A stretch of 64,000 nt of DNA from Pseudocolwellia agarivorans (GCF_002000085.1 NZ_MUZU01000001.1:124001-188000); one strand, 5' to 3'. Positions 8,495 to 19,347 are shown, numbered from the stretch's first letter. Translations and numbers: made by a program. The notes: generated by a model not told the origin, from the letters alone.

Positions 8495-11400
8495 TTACTT
8501 ACAACGAAGGTGTAATTCTTGAATAGAGTTAACCGTATTTCTATCGTCTGCGGCATGGGCTTGGCATGCTGCAAATGCGGCATTCAAAGTAGTTGTGTAA
8601 GCTACTTTATAGCGTAACGCGCCACCACGTAAAGCTTTTGAGTCTTCAATGGCTTTACGACCTTCAGTCGTATTAATAATGTAAGTGTATTCACTATTCT
8701 TAATTCTATCAAGAATATGTGGTCTACCTTCATGTACTTTATTTACACGGCGAACAGGAATGCCAGCTTCACGTAAAATAATTTCAGTACCGTGTGTAGC
8801 ATCAAGCTCGTAGCCTAATTCAACCATTTTCTTAGCTAAATCAAGTACACGACCTTTATCACTATTACGAACAGAAATTAATGCGCGGCCATCTTTAGGA
8901 ACAGACACTCCAGCACCTAAATTAGCTTTAGCAAATGCCTCTTCAAACGTTTCGCCAACGCCCATCACTTCACCTGTTGAACGCATTTCTGGGCCAACTA
9001 GAGGATCACTACCGTGGAATTTGTTAAAAGGTATAACCACTTCTTTAACAGAAAAGTATGGTGGAATAATTTCTTTAGTAATACCTAATTCTTTTAAGGT
9101 TTTACCCGCCATAACTTGTGCACCAATTTTAGCTAATGGAACACCTGTGGCTTTAGATACAAATGGCACTGTACGTGCGGCACGAGGGTTTACTTCAATA
9201 AGATATACTTCACCGTCTTTAACTGCCATTTGTGTGTTCATTAAACCAATAACACCTAGCTCAAATGCTAAATCTGTTACTTGCTTACGCATAACGTCTT
9301 GCACTTCTTGGCTTAAGCTGTATACAGGTAATGAACATGCTGAGTCACCTGAGTGAACACCTGCTTGCTCAATATGTTGCATGATACCACCAATAACAAC
9401 ATCTGTTCCGTCACATACTACATCAATATCAACTTCAACAGCATCATCTAAGAAATGGTCTAGTAATACAGGTGAGTCGTTAGAAACACTTACAGCTTCA
9501 GTCATGTAGCGACGTAAATCATCTAAGTCGTATACAATTTCCATTGCACGACCACCTAATACATATGATGGGCGAACAACTAATGGGAAACCAATCGCTT
9601 CAGCTTTAGCCATTGCTTCATCAATTGATGTAACAGTAGCATTTTCTGGTTGAAGAAGGTTTAAACGTTCAACAGCTTGTTGAAAACGCTCTCTGTCTTC
9701 CGCACGGTCAATAGCATCTGGTGATGTTCCTATAATAGGGACACCTGCCGATTCTAAAGCACGAGCTAATTTAAGTGGTGTTTGACCACCGTATTGAACA
9801 ATTACACCTTTAGGTTTTTCAACACGTACAATTTCAAGTACATCTTCAAAAGTAATTGATTCGAAATATAAACGGTCAGATGTATCGTAATCAGTAGAAA
9901 CAGTTTCAGGGTTACAATTAACCATGATAGTCTCAAAACCATCTTCACGTAATGCTAATGCCGCGTGAACACAACAATAATCAAATTCAATACCTTGACC
10001 AATTCGGTTTGGTCCGCCACCTAAAATCATGATTTTGTCATTGTCTGTAGGGTTAGCTTCACACTCTTCATCGTAAGTTGAGTACATGTAAGCCGTATCA
10101 GAACTAAATTCAGCGGCACAAGTATCTACACGTTTGTAAACTGGGAAAATGTTAGCAGCATGGCGTTTTTTACGTATTTCTGATTCATTAACACCAATTA
10201 CGTCTGCAAGACGTAAATCAGCAAAACCTTTACGTTTTAATTGTCTTAAGTATTCAGGGGTTAACGACTTCATGCCGCCTTCTGCTACTTTTTTCTCTTC
10301 AAGAATTAAATCTTCAATTTGTACTAAAAACCAGCGGTCAATCTTAGTTGCATTAAAAACATCTTCAATGGTTAAACCTAAACGAAATGCATCGGCAACA
10401 TACCAAATACGATCTGCACCAGCTTCTTGAAGCTCGTGCATAATTTTAGTTTTAGCGCCTTTTTTAGTCACATCAACAATAGGGTCAAAACCACTAACAC
10501 CAACTTCTAAACCGCGTAATGCTTTTTGCATTGATTCTTGTTGATTACGACCAATGGCCATAACTTCACCAACAGATTTCATTTGCGTGGTTAATCTATC
10601 TTCAGAACCAGCAAACTTTTCAAAGTTAAAACGTGGAATTTTAGTAACAACGTAATCAATTGTTGGTTCAAATGATGCTGGAGTTGCACCACCTGTAATA
10701 TCGTTAGATAACTCATCTAAGGTATAACCTACAGCAAGTTTTGCCGCAATTTTAGCAATTGGAAAACCCGTAGCTTTAGAGGCTAGTGCTGATGAACGTG
10801 ATACACGTGGATTCATTTCGATGATAACCATACGACCTGTATCAGGACATATACCAAACTGTACGTTTGAACCACCTGTTTCAACACCAATTTCACGTAA
10901 TACCGCAATAGAGGCGTTACGCATAATTTGGTATTCTTTATCTGTTAATGTTTGTGCTGGAGCAACAGTAATTGAGTCACCCGTATGAATCCCCATAGGG
11001 TCGAAATTTTCAATCGAACAGATAATGATACAGTTATCATTTTTGTCGCGAACCACTTCCATTTCATACTCTTTCCAACCAATTAAAGATTCATCAATCA
11101 ATAATTCAGACGTTGGAGAAAGATCTAAACCACGTGTACAAATCTCATCAAACTCTTCACGGTTATAAGCGATACCACCACCGGTACCACCCATAGTAAA
11201 AGATGGACGGATAATACATGGAAAACCAATGCGCGTAGAAGTATCATGCGCTTCATCAATGGTATGAACAATTTCAGCTCTAGGGCATTCAAGACCTATA
11301 TTTTTCATTGCTTGGTCGAAACGCTCACGGTTTTCAGCTTTGTCAATTGCATCAGCTGTAGCGCCAATCATTTCAACATTAAATTCAGCTAATACGCCTT

Positions 11401-11713
11401 TAGCTTCTAATTCTAAAGCACAGTTAAGTGCTGTTTGACCGCCCATTGTTGGTAATACTGCACAAGGACGTTCTTTTTCAATAATTTTACGAACAACTTC
11501 CCAATGAATAGGCTCGATGTAAGTTGCATCAGCCATTTCAGGATCTGTCATTATAGTTGCAGGGTTAGAGTTAACTAAAATAACTCGGTAACCTTCTTCG
11601 CGTAACGCTTTACAAGCTTGTGCACCTGAATAATCAAATTCACATGCTTGACCAATAACAATTGGTCCAGCGCCTAAGATCAAGATACTTTTTAAATCGG
11701 TACGTTTTGGCAT
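8495..11713 (-). CDS. carB: Carbamoyl-phosphate synthase large subunit CarB
   Basis: 1072 residues, as in E. coli (1073). Two homologous ATP-grasp halves are visible: the N-terminal carboxyphosphate half (starts near [20 protein letters not shown], with [10 protein letters not shown]) and the carbamate half (starts near [20 protein letters not shown]), followed by the C-terminal MGS-like allosteric domain. The enzyme combines bicarbonate, glutamine-derived ammonia and two ATP into carbamoyl phosphate for pyrimidine and arginine synthesis. It follows carA after 25 bases and forms the carAB operon. Confidence 0.98.
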   Translation of the reverse strand: MPKRTDLKSILILGAGPIVIGQACEFDYSGAQACKALREEGYRVILVNSNPATIMTDPEMADATYIEPIHWEVVRKIIEKERPCAVLPTMGGQTALNCALELEAKGVLAEFNVEMIGATADAIDKAENRERFDQAMKNIGLECPRAEIVHTIDEAHDTSTRIGFPCIIRPSFTMGGTGGGIAYNREEFDEICTRGLDLSPTSELLIDESLIGWKEYEMEVVRDKNDNCIIICSIENFDPMGIHTGDSITVAPAQTLTDKEYQIMRNASIAVLREIGVETGGSNVQFGICPDTGRMVIIEMNPRVSRSSALASKATGFPIAKIAAKLAVGYTLDELSNDITGGATPASFEPTIDYVVTKIPRFNFEKFAGSEDRLTTQMKSVGEVMAIGRNQQESMQKALRGLEVGVSGFDPIVDVTKKGAKTKIMHELQEAGADRIWYVADAFRLGLTIEDVFNATKIDRWFLVQIEDLILEEKKVAEGGMKSLTPEYLRQLKRKGFADLRLADVIGVNESEIRKKRHAANIFPVYKRVDTCAAEFSSDTAYMYSTYDEECEANPTDNDKIMILGGGPNRIGQGIEFDYCCVHAALALREDGFETIMVNCNPETVSTDYDTSDRLYFESITFEDVLEIVRVEKPKGVIVQYGGQTPLKLARALESAGVPIIGTSPDAIDRAEDRERFQQAVERLNLLQPENATVTSIDEAMAKAEAIGFPLVVRPSYVLGGRAMEIVYDLDDLRRYMTEAVSVSNDSPVLLDHFLDDAVEVDIDVVCDGTDVVIGGIMQHIEQAGVHSGDSACSLPVYSLSQEVQDVMRKQVTDLAFELGVIGLMNTQMAVKDGEVYLIEVNPRAARTVPFVSKATGVPLAKIGAQVMAGKTLKELGITKEIIPPYFSVKEVVIPFNKFHGSDPLVGPEMRSTGEVMGVGETFEEAFAKANLGAGVSVPKDGRALISVRNSDKGRVLDLAKKMVELGYELDATHGTEIILREAGIPVRRVNKVHEGRPHILDRIKNSEYTYIINTTEGRKAIEDSKALRGGALRYKVAYTTTLNAAFAACQAHAADDRNTVNSIQELHLRCK

Positions 11714-11738
11714 TTCTTCTTCTCTCTCTTGTCTTAGC

Positions 11739-12884
11739 TTAAGCTTTAGCAGCTTTGATTAAATCAATAAAGTGGTCAAACAAAGGTGCCGCATCATGTG
11801 GCCCTGGACTTGCTTCTGGATGGCCTTGAAAACTAAATGCAGGCTTATCAGTTAAATGAATACCTTGTATGGTTCCATCAAATAACGACTTATGCGTTAC
11901 TTCAATATTTGCAGGCATGTTTGATTCATCAATAGCAAACCCATGATTTTGTGACGTTATCATCACTACATCGCGGTTAAAATCTTTAACTGGATGATTA
12001 GCACCATGATGACCATGACTCATTTTAATGGTTGAAGCGCCATTAGCTAAACCAAGTAACTGATGACCTAAACAAATACCAAATACAGGTAAGTTAGTGG
12101 CTAAAATTTCTTTAATCGCTTCAATGGCGTAAGTACATGGCTCTGGGTCACCTGGTCCATTTGATAAAAATACACCGTCAGGTTTCATGGCTAAAACATC
12201 TGCAGCAGGTGTTTGTGCAGGTACAACGGTTAATTTACAACCACGGTCAACCAACATACGTAAAATATTACGTTTTGCGCCAAAGTCATAAGCAACAACA
12301 TGGAAAGGTTTTTCTGTTGGCGTTACAAAGCCTTGACCTAGCACCCAACTACCTTCTGTCCACTCGTATTGTTCTTTAGTAGAAACAACTTTTGCTAAGT
12401 CCATACCTTTAAGGCCTGGAAATGCTTTTGCTTGTGCTAATGCAGCGGCTTCGTCAAGTGTTTCGCCTTCAGCAACTTCACCAGCGAGGATACAACCGTT
12501 TTGAGCACCTTTTTCACGTAAAATACGTGTTAACTTACGTGTATCAATATCAGCAATACCTAAAATATTATTGCGACTTAAGTAGTCACTTAAGTTTTCC
12601 TCATTTCTGAAGTTACTTGCTAATAAAGGTAAATCTCTAATAACTAAACCTTTTGCTACAATCTCACCTGACTCTTCATCTTCTGAGTTAGTACCGGTGT
12701 TACCGATATGAGGATAAGTAAGCGTAACAATTTGCTCTGCATATGAGGGATCGGTAAGAATTTCTTGGTAACCCGTCATTGAAGTATTGAATACTACTTC
12801 ACCAACAGCCGCCCCACTTGCACCAATAGCAGTACCTTTAAATACAGTGCCGTCTTCAAGCACCAAAATGGCAGATTTAGTCAA
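11739..12884 (-). CDS. carA: Carbamoyl-phosphate synthase small (glutaminase) subunit CarA, TTG start
   Basis: 381 residues if read from the TTG at 12884-12882. That codon has a strong CGGAGG ribosome site five bases before it, and the product then begins (M)[12 protein letters not shown] as in homologues. An ATG 42 bases further upstream would add a hydrophobic tail not seen in the family. E. coli carA also uses TTG. The C-terminal class I glutaminase domain shows the nucleophile in [10 protein letters not shown] and the histidine/glutamate in GHPEASPGP. It supplies ammonia to CarB. Confidence 0.95.
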   Translation of the reverse strand: MTKSAILVLEDGTVFKGTAIGASGAAVGEVVFNTSMTGYQEILTDPSYAEQIVTLTYPHIGNTGTNSEDEESGEIVAKGLVIRDLPLLASNFRNEENLSDYLSRNNILGIADIDTRKLTRILREKGAQNGCILAGEVAEGETLDEAAALAQAKAFPGLKGMDLAKVVSTKEQYEWTEGSWVLGQGFVTPTEKPFHVVAYDFGAKRNILRMLVDRGCKLTVVPAQTPAADVLAMKPDGVFLSNGPGDPEPCTYAIEAIKEILATNLPVFGICLGHQLLGLANGASTIKMSHGHHGANHPVKDFNRDVVMITSQNHGFAIDESNMPANIEVTHKSLFDGTIQGIHLTDKPAFSFQGHPEASPGPHDAAPLFDHFIDLIKAAKA

Positions 12885-13105
12885 TTTAACCTCCGTAAAG
12901 AAGAAAACAAACTTAACAATGAACAACTAAATAAATTCCATTATTAAGCATAAAAGTGATATTTATTATTTTTATTAAATACCACATAGAAAAAATGCCA
13001 AAAACAACGCTTTTTTTTAAAAAGACTTAATTTTTGACAAAATCCACTTATTTTACGCTTGTATTACATTTTCGTCTAGTCAAAAATGTAAAAAACAAGC
13101 TTTAA

Positions 13106-13123
13106 TTTGAATTTTTATTCAAA
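13106..13123. promoter_or_regulatory. Candidate ArgR operator (ARG box) upstream of carAB
   Basis: TGAAT-TTTT-ATTCA (13108-13121) is a perfect palindrome and matches the 18-bp ARG box pattern with A/T flanks. It is about 224 bases upstream of the carA start, in the carA-dapB gap. In enterics the arginine-responsive carAB promoter is repressed by ArgR. A second adjacent box, usual for hexameric ArgR, was not seen. Confidence 0.6.
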
Positions 13124-13157
13124 ACTGCCAAAAGTAGCAGTTATCTACAAAAATTCT

Positions 13158-13961
13158 TTATTTCAATCCTAATACATCTTGCATATCATAATAGCCAATA
13201 TCAGCTTCACTCAACCAAAATGCGGCACGCATAGCACCTAAAGCAAAAGTCATACGTGAACTGGCTTTATGGGTGATTTCTAATCGTTCTCCAATATCCG
13301 CAAAAAAGGCAGTATGTTCGCCAACTATGTCGCCAGCCCTAACTGTTGCAAAACCTATGGTTTCTTTATCTCGCTCACCCGTGATACCTTCTCGACCATA
13401 AACAGCGCACTTATTTAAATCTCGACCTAACGTATCGGCAATGACTTGCCCCATTTTTACTGCGGTACCAGACGGTGCATCTTTTTTAAATCTATGATGT
13501 GCTTCAAATATTTCAATGTCGGTATGCTCACCAATTGCTTTTGCAGTTATCTCTAAAAGCTTAAATAATAAGTTCACGCCAACACTCGTATTAGGTGCAA
13601 GAATAACAGGAATACTTTCACCTGCTTGTTTGATTTCATCCACTTGTGCATCAGTAAAGCCTGTAGTACCAATAACTAAGGCTTTATTATGTTGTTTGCA
13701 CCATTTAATATTTTCAAGTGTGGTTTCAATTGAGGTAAAGTCGATAAACACATCAGCTTCAAGTAGTTCATTTAAGTCAATCGATGTTTTAGAACCAATG
13801 GCACCAATGCCAGCTAACTCACCTAAATCAAAATCAACAAAAGAAGAGGTTGCTCTAACGCTTCCACCTACTAATTCAATAGATTCATGTTCTACTGCTG
13901 CTTGAATTAAATTGCGACCCATACGACCGCTACACCCTAATATAGCTACTTTTACTTTCAT
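13158..13961 (-). CDS. dapB: 4-hydroxy-tetrahydrodipicolinate reductase DapB
   Basis: 267 residues (E. coli 273). An N-terminal Rossmann fold starts [15 protein letters not shown] and binds NAD(P)H; the substrate site motif [13 protein letters not shown] has the expected histidines and lysine. It reduces 4-hydroxy-tetrahydrodipicolinate in the lysine/diaminopimelate pathway. It lies upstream of carAB as in E. coli, with a 273-base gap that holds the ARG box. dapE is elsewhere in this window (26191), but dapA is not. Confidence 0.96.
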   Translation of the reverse strand: MKVKVAILGCSGRMGRNLIQAAVEHESIELVGGSVRATSSFVDFDLGELAGIGAIGSKTSIDLNELLEADVFIDFTSIETTLENIKWCKQHNKALVIGTTGFTDAQVDEIKQAGESIPVILAPNTSVGVNLLFKLLEITAKAIGEHTDIEIFEAHHRFKKDAPSGTAVKMGQVIADTLGRDLNKCAVYGREGITGERDKETIGFATVRAGDIVGEHTAFFADIGERLEITHKASSRMTFALGAMRAAFWLSEADIGYYDMQDVLGLK

Positions 13962-13984
13962 TCTTTATCTCTTAATTTTTAAAT

Positions 13985-14419
13985 CTACAATATTTTAAAA
14001 GGTTGAGCTAATTCAATCGAATTTTGTAACTCGTGTGAAACAACGCTGACTATTTTGCCGATCTTCTCGGATTTTCTATCACTATTAGCAATATGATAAA
14101 ACGCGGTGAAGTCAGTAAATAGTTCATTATTTTCATCATAAAACAACCAATCTATACATACATCTAATGAGTTATACTGACAATATTGATAACTGGCTTT
14201 TGCCGCCACTATTTTCGAAATATTGGCATGTTTCAACATGGTAAATATATCTATAAATTCTTGTTTAAATTGTTCTTCATTAGCTAAGTAAGCTATTTTT
14301 TCAGGTGTATGTAAAGTACAAGGTAAATGGTAACAACTAAGCACTGCATCCATGTTATAAAATTTAAACGCTTCAATATAGCGCGTAAATAATACGTTTA
14401 ACTCTTGTTCTACTTGCAT
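13985..14419 (-). CDS. NTF2/SnoaL-like fold protein of unknown function
   Basis: 144 residues, no signal peptide. The opening ELNVLFTRYIEAFKFYNMDAVLSCYHLPC resembles the first helix and turn of SnoaL/NTF2-like small domains, and the later FTDFTAFYHI looks like one of their beta strands. Such domains serve as small-ligand pockets or enzymes and cannot be assigned a function from sequence alone. It precedes dapB by 23 bases in the same direction and so may be co-transcribed with it. The fold call is inference from hydrophobic pattern. Confidence 0.65.
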   Translation of the reverse strand: MQVEQELNVLFTRYIEAFKFYNMDAVLSCYHLPCTLHTPEKIAYLANEEQFKQEFIDIFTMLKHANISKIVAAKASYQYCQYNSLDVCIDWLFYDENNELFTDFTAFYHIANSDRKSEKIGKIVSVVSHELQNSIELAQPFKIL

Positions 14420-14454
14420 CTATCAATAAACCTATTTTTTAATGAGTTAGATAT

Positions 14455-14479
14455 AAAAAAGCCCTCAACTGAGGGCTTT
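14455..14479 (-). terminator. Terminator of the FKBP gene
   Basis: AAAGCCCTCA pairs with TGAGGGCTTT around a two-base loop, with a T-run in the leftward direction. Confidence 0.85.
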
Positions 14480-14489
14480 AAAATAACTA

Positions 14490-15113
14490 CTAGCTAACAA
14501 TAGCTAATAGTTCAACATCAAATATTAATGTTGCATACGGAGGAATAGCTCCTTGAGAACCTCGCTCACCGTAAGCTAGGTTAAATGGAACGTATAAACG
14601 CCATTTTGAACCTTCAGTCATTAATTGTAATGCTTCAGTCCAACCAGCAATAACACCACCAACAGGGAACTCAGCTGGTTGACCGCGATCTACAGAGCTA
14701 TCAAAAACGTCACCATTAATAAAAGTACCGTGATAATGTGTACGTACAGTACTTTCTGCTGTTGGTTTTTCGCCTTCACCAGTTGCTAATACTTCGTATT
14801 GTAAACCTGATTCAGTTACAGTTACTTCATCACGCTTTGCATTTTCTACTAAAAACGCTTCGCCTTCAGCTGATAATGCTTTAGCAGCTTCTTGTTCTTG
14901 CTCTTGTAGTTTTTTAGAAACAATAGCAAATGCTTCATTTAATTGTTCGTCATCTACTTGGCTAGCAACGTTTGCAATTGCATCAGCTAAACCTGCTTGA
15001 ACAGCTGTTACGTCAAAATCTTTAAAAGGGTTGTTACGTAATTGGTCACCTAATTGACGACCTACACCGTAACTTACTCGTGCTTCGATTGATTCAAATT
15101 TGTTATCAGACAT
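14490..15113 (-). CDS. fklB: FKBP-type peptidyl-prolyl cis-trans isomerase (FklB/FKBP22-like)
   Basis: 207 residues from ATG 15113 (MSDNKFESIEARVSYGVG), the start that matches the family; an ATG at 15161 would add 16 residues. An N-terminal dimerisation region of helices (about 1-95) is followed by an FKBP domain with GEKPTAESTVRTHYHGTF and AYGERGSQGAIPPYATLIFDVELL, which contain the usual pocket residues. The protein speeds proline isomerisation during folding; no signal peptide, so cytoplasmic. FKBP22-type proteins are prominent in cold-adapted relatives such as Shewanella, but cold control cannot be read from this sequence. Confidence 0.92.
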   Translation of the reverse strand: MSDNKFESIEARVSYGVGRQLGDQLRNNPFKDFDVTAVQAGLADAIANVASQVDDEQLNEAFAIVSKKLQEQEQEAAKALSAEGEAFLVENAKRDEVTVTESGLQYEVLATGEGEKPTAESTVRTHYHGTFINGDVFDSSVDRGQPAEFPVGGVIAGWTEALQLMTEGSKWRLYVPFNLAYGERGSQGAIPPYATLIFDVELLAIVS

Positions 15114-15408
15114 TTGGGGGCTCTTATATTTGATTTGCCTTTCTACGTTTAAGTCAGTCATTAATCATTTAAAATTTGAAAATGATTAAGATTGCTTTTT
15201 AAACACTGCTTGGCTTTAATAAAATTCGCGCGAAAGAATACCATAAAACATATATACCCTACAGTAAGATTTTAAGAGAATAATATGATTAATTTGATAT
15301 AAGTTATTTTTTATTCGTGTTTATCTGTGAATGAATAGTTTTGCTAAAGCTTGAGCCTTTGAAAAATAAAGTGAATAATGCAACTCTATGCTCTAATTAG
15401 ATGACATT

Positions 15409-16737
15409 ATGAATTTAAACAGTACTTCACATACCTCAAACACCGAAGAAAAACGATTAATTAGCTTATTACCTTTTGGGGTATTCTTAGGGCTATTTTT
15501 AGGTACAGGGATTATTTTAACCCTTAATGGTGTTGATTTTGCTTTTTACCAATTACCTGCAAGTATCGCTATTATCCCGGCTATTCTCTTCGCGATCTTC
15601 TTAGGTAAAGAATCTATAAACACACAAATCAATCAGTTTATTGATGGTGCTGGCCATAACAACATTATTACCATGTGTGTTATTTACTTATTAGCAGGCG
15701 CTTTTGCCACCGTAGCTAAATCAACCGGCAGTGTTGATGCAAGTGTTCAGTTAGGTTTGTCTGTATTTCCTGATTACTTACTTTTACCCGGATTATTTAT
15801 TGTAGCGGCTTTTTTATCTACGGCAATGGGCACCTCTATGGGTACGATTGCGGCAATAGCTCCTATCGCTTTAGGTTTTATTGAATCAGCAAATTTAGAT
15901 GCTGGACTTGTAGCGGGTTGTATTATTTCTGGCGCTATATTTGGCGATAATTTATCTTTTATTTCTGATACCACTATTGCTTCAACCCGAAGCCAAGGGG
16001 CCAAAATGAAAGACAAATTTAAAGTTAACTTTAAATTTGCTATTCCCGCAGCACTTATTTGTTTAGCCATTTTTGTATTTATGGGAGAAGACATTCCTTT
16101 TGAGCAAACGCAAGACATCTCATTTATTGGCCTTATCCCTTATATTGTTATTCTTATATTGGCGTTGTCAGGGGTAAACGTATTTGTTGTATTAGTTATT
16201 GGCATCATTTTAGCTGCCTTGATTGGTATGTTGTCGAATGGCTATCAATTAGGAAGCTGGGTTAGTGATATCAACACAGGCTTTGCAGGTATGCAAGACA
16301 CCATGATACTGGCCTTATTTATCGGTGGTTTAAGTGAACTTATTAAACAACAAGGTGGCCTTGCTGCACTTACTGCTGCAGTAAAATCTTTAGCAAATAA
16401 GCTTTGCCCTAATAATAAAAAACGCTCAGCGGGCATTGGTATCGCAAGTTTAGCATTTGCCTGTAACTTCTTTACCGCCAACAATACCGTTTCAATTATT
16501 GTTACGGGTGAAACCGCAAAAAACTTGGCAACCGACGGTGAACTACCGCCAGCTTATTCTGCCAGTATATTAGATATTTATGCTTGTATAAGCCAAGGGC
16601 TATTACCTTATGGTGCTCAAGCTTTACTATTAGGCGCTACGTTAAAGATTTCACCTGTAGAAGTTGTTTTAAGCTCTTACTACCCTATGGTGTTATTTTT
16701 TGTTGGTGGTTACGCGTTCTGGCGAGCAACAAAATAA
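15409..16737 (+). CDS. NhaC-family Na+/H+ antiporter
   Basis: 442 residues with about eleven hydrophobic segments. It shows NhaC-superfamily features: STAMGTSMGTIAAIAPIA near residue 140, GAIFGDNLSFISDTTIAS near 180, and NFFTANNTVSIIVTGE near 355. Such proteins exchange Na+ (sometimes with an organic partner) for protons, or act as amino-acid/Na+ carriers, so the substrate is uncertain. It stands alone, divergent from the FKBP gene and convergent with the M48 lipoprotein gene. For a marine organism a sodium-linked transporter is expected. Confidence 0.85.
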   Translation: MNLNSTSHTSNTEEKRLISLLPFGVFLGLFLGTGIILTLNGVDFAFYQLPASIAIIPAILFAIFLGKESINTQINQFIDGAGHNNIITMCVIYLLAGAFATVAKSTGSVDASVQLGLSVFPDYLLLPGLFIVAAFLSTAMGTSMGTIAAIAPIALGFIESANLDAGLVAGCIISGAIFGDNLSFISDTTIASTRSQGAKMKDKFKVNFKFAIPAALICLAIFVFMGEDIPFEQTQDISFIGLIPYIVILILALSGVNVFVVLVIGIILAALIGMLSNGYQLGSWVSDINTGFAGMQDTMILALFIGGLSELIKQQGGLAALTAAVKSLANKLCPNNKKRSAGIGIASLAFACNFFTANNTVSIIVTGETAKNLATDGELPPAYSASILDIYACISQGLLPYGAQALLLGATLKISPVEVVLSSYYPMVLFFVGGYAFWRATK

Positions 16738-16747
16738 GAATTCATAT

Positions 16748-16781
16748 AAAAAGGCGTAAACTTATTAGGTTTACGCCTTTT
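16748..16781. terminator. Bidirectional terminator between antiporter and M48 lipoprotein genes
   Basis: GGCGTAAAC (16753-16761) pairs with GTTTACGCC (16769-16777), with an A-run before and T-run after. Confidence 0.88.
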
Positions 16782-16812
16782 ATATATTCGTATTTTAAGC
16801 GTTTATCTACCT

Positions 16813-17646
16813 TTAACTCTTCGCTTTTTCTTCTACTTTCGAAATAGGAATAACACTCGGCTTTACACAGTTTGGTGTTTTAGTTCCCGTCATCAATTTT
16901 TTAGACACTGGTAAATGTGCCGTTAATTGTTTAATACGTGTCTGGTTTGACGGATGAGTTGATAAAAATTCAGGTGGTGCTGATTTTGAATTTTTCGCCA
17001 TATTTTGCCAAAGCTTAATACTCGCGCTCGGTTCAAAACCTGATTTAGCCATTAAGTCTTGCCCTACTATATCGGCTTCACTTTCGTGTGTTCTACCATA
17101 AGGCATTAACACACCATATTGTACACCTAAACCTAATCCAGCCATCCACAAGGCTTTATTTTTATTACCTTTCGCTGCAAGCGCTACACCAGCAATAGCT
17201 AACCCGCCTTGAGCAACTTGGTTTGAAGATAAACGTTCGTTTGAATGATGTTCAATAACATGCCCCACTTCATGTCCCATAATGGCAGCAAGCTGATCTT
17301 GATTTTCAGTAACATTCAAAATACCGGTATAAACTCCTATCTTGCCACCGGGTAGTGCAAAAGCATTAATTTGTGGCGAATCAAATACCACAACCTCCCA
17401 TTCACCGTCGTGAGCAGATTTAGGTACGTTTATCGTAATAGCATCAGCAACACATTGTACAAACTGGTTAGTAGCAGGATCTTGACTAATTTTTACTTCT
17501 GCTTTCATTTGTTCAAAAGATGTAGCGCCCATTTTGCTCAATTCAGTATTTGAATAAAGCATTATTTGATTTCTACCTGAAGACGATGTGCTACATGCAC
17601 TTAATAAAATTTGCGCTGCAACAGCACAAAGTAATAATTTTTTCAT
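16813..17646 (-). CDS. M48 zinc metallopeptidase lipoprotein (LoiP/YggG-like)
   Basis: 277 residues. It has a lipoprotein signal ending in the lipobox LLSAC (Cys18), so the mature protein should be lipid-anchored in the envelope. The zinc motif HEVGH is near residues 124-128 with a downstream ESEAD motif (third ligand Glu) near residue 183, as in M48 peptidases. The position-2 residue after Cys is Ser, compatible with transport to the outer membrane by Lol. Family members (LoiP, BepA) degrade or help quality control of envelope proteins. The length is nearer LoiP than BepA, which has TPR repeats absent here. Confidence 0.9.
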   Translation of the reverse strand: MKKLLLCAVAAQILLSACSTSSSGRNQIMLYSNTELSKMGATSFEQMKAEVKISQDPATNQFVQCVADAITINVPKSAHDGEWEVVVFDSPQINAFALPGGKIGVYTGILNVTENQDQLAAIMGHEVGHVIEHHSNERLSSNQVAQGGLAIAGVALAAKGNKNKALWMAGLGLGVQYGVLMPYGRTHESEADIVGQDLMAKSGFEPSASIKLWQNMAKNSKSAPPEFLSTHPSNQTRIKQLTAHLPVSKKLMTGTKTPNCVKPSVIPISKVEEKAKS

Positions 17647-17763
17647 TTATATTCCTAATTCAACATTCTTAAATCGATATACTTAATTCAACAACGTATT
17701 GAGTTATGTCACTAGTTTATTCAAATTCGAATGCTATATCGAGCTTTAAGGTTAAAAACTCGA

Positions 17764-19173
17764 TTAATTCTTCGTTAATAGTCTTTTAAGTATTTTTAAG
17801 GCAAAAATTAATTCATCTTCCGATTTTGCCGCCATTAAAGATATTCTCACCGCTTCGTCTTTATTAACTTTATGACTTTTAATTTCATTAATTTGCTGAT
17901 TATTATTTATGTGGCTGACTCTAAAATAATCAGCACTTGAAACCAACACACCACGCTCTTCTAATGCTTGACTAAATTTATCACTCGTCCAGGGCGAAGG
18001 TAACCTTAACCATAAATGGAAGCTATTTATTTGAGACGATAACTGCTCACCTTTTAAAATACGTTTAGCAATAATTTGACGTTGAATCGCTATGTCTCTT
18101 TGCTGTTTTTGAATGACTAAAGCTTGTCCTGAAAAAATAAGTTTAGACGCTAAAGCTAGCGTTAATGAAACCGGCATCCATATAGTATTTCTTATTGTCG
18201 CCTCTATACGTTGTTTAAACGCCTCAGGATAAACAATAAACCCGACTCGTAGACCCGGAAAAATAGATTTAGATAAACTGCTTAAATAAAAACCATATTC
18301 AGGTACGAAATTAGAGAGTGCAGGAAGTTCAGGATTCAAAAAGCCGTAAACGTCATCATCTATCATCCAAACTTTATGCTTAGTGACAATTTGAGCAATA
18401 TCTTTTCTTCGCTTAACAGACATAATAGAAGCTGTTGGATTTTGATGGGAGGCAACTACAATCAATAGTTTTATACCGTATTGCTGACAAGCTTGCTCTA
18501 ACGATTCCGGTGTAATGCCCTCTTCATCCATTTCAAGCGGAATAAGTTTTCGTCCGAACTGATTAGCAAGTGAAATAATGCCCGGATAACACAAGCTTTC
18601 TACAGCAATACAATCACCATAATCAGTTAAGGTACTTATTAGCACCATTAAACCATGCTGCGCACCACTACATAGCGACACTTGCTTACTATTTATTAGC
18701 ACGCCTTGTGATAACAGCCAACGTGTCGCCGCTTGATGATCCGTTAGGCTACCCCCTGCAACATTATAATCCATTAATTCTGATAATTGATTTTGCTCAC
18801 TCAAACTTTTAAGTTGCTGCGTAATTTGTTGGTTTGCAATATTAACTTGCGGTTTGATAATTGATAAATTGATACATTGAAGATCATTCGCTTTGATCGC
18901 TTGTGGTAATACAGGACACGCAGAAACAAAGCTCCCTTTACCTACTTTTGCATTAAGTAAACCAGCGCTTTCGGCGGCTTTATATACTTTAGTAACGGTA
19001 GCTACAGCAATACTTAACCTTGTTGCCAGCTCTCTATGCGTAGGTAATTTATCACCAGCCTTCAATAAGCCTTGTTCAATAGCATATTGAAGTTGTTGAT
19101 AAAGTGCTTGGTGTAAGGTCTGTTGCTTTTTTCTTAGATGAAAGCCATCAAGCCAATTCCATAATTGAGACAT
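17764..19173 (-). CDS. MocR-type GntR/aminotransferase transcription regulator
   Basis: 469 residues. A GntR winged helix-turn-helix at the N-terminus (LPTHRELATRLSIAVATVTK near residues 43-62) is fused to a fold-type-I aminotransferase domain. The PLP lysine is in SLSKSIFPGLRVG, near residue 302, so PLP binding is likely. MocR proteins sense PLP or PLP adducts of amines and usually control an adjacent divergent gene; here that is the beta-hydroxyacid dehydrogenase at 19348. A perfect palindrome lies between them just upstream of this gene. Confidence 0.92.
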   Translation of the reverse strand: MSQLWNWLDGFHLRKKQQTLHQALYQQLQYAIEQGLLKAGDKLPTHRELATRLSIAVATVTKVYKAAESAGLLNAKVGKGSFVSACPVLPQAIKANDLQCINLSIIKPQVNIANQQITQQLKSLSEQNQLSELMDYNVAGGSLTDHQAATRWLLSQGVLINSKQVSLCSGAQHGLMVLISTLTDYGDCIAVESLCYPGIISLANQFGRKLIPLEMDEEGITPESLEQACQQYGIKLLIVVASHQNPTASIMSVKRRKDIAQIVTKHKVWMIDDDVYGFLNPELPALSNFVPEYGFYLSSLSKSIFPGLRVGFIVYPEAFKQRIEATIRNTIWMPVSLTLALASKLIFSGQALVIQKQQRDIAIQRQIIAKRILKGEQLSSQINSFHLWLRLPSPWTSDKFSQALEERGVLVSSADYFRVSHINNNQQINEIKSHKVNKDEAVRISLMAAKSEDELIFALKILKRLLTKN

Positions 19174-19192
19174 TCTTTTCCCACAAGAAAAA

Positions 19193-19219
19193 CTAGTACA
19201 ATTAACAACATTGTACTAG
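19193..19219. promoter_or_regulatory. Palindromic operator candidate for the MocR regulator
   Basis: CTAGTACAA-N9-TTGTACTAG, perfect 9-base arms, 20 bases upstream of the MocR start. Read leftward it overlaps a TACAAT that could be the -10 of the regulator gene, so it fits autorepression. Confidence 0.6.
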
Positions 19220-19347
19220 CTAATATTTTTTAAAACATAAATTTTCACACTATTTAAAAGAAAATAACCAAATAGATGGAAAGTGCATCGCTTATTATTT
19301 TTAATACTGGTTAAATAATTCTATTGTTTTTTATGGAGAGTTTTTAA

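Noticed and set aside
9021-9356. 111-codon rightward frame inside carB
   Set aside because: Antisense shadow of a highly conserved coding region; codon pattern follows carB.
15224-15233. TTCGCGCGAA palindrome upstream of the FKBP gene
   Set aside because: Short and self-complementary by composition; no known operator fits and no second copy with the same placement was found.
16584-16847. Rightward 87-codon frame across the end of the antiporter gene
   Set aside because: It is a second frame of the antiporter gene running through the terminator and into the opposite M48 gene; no ribosome site.
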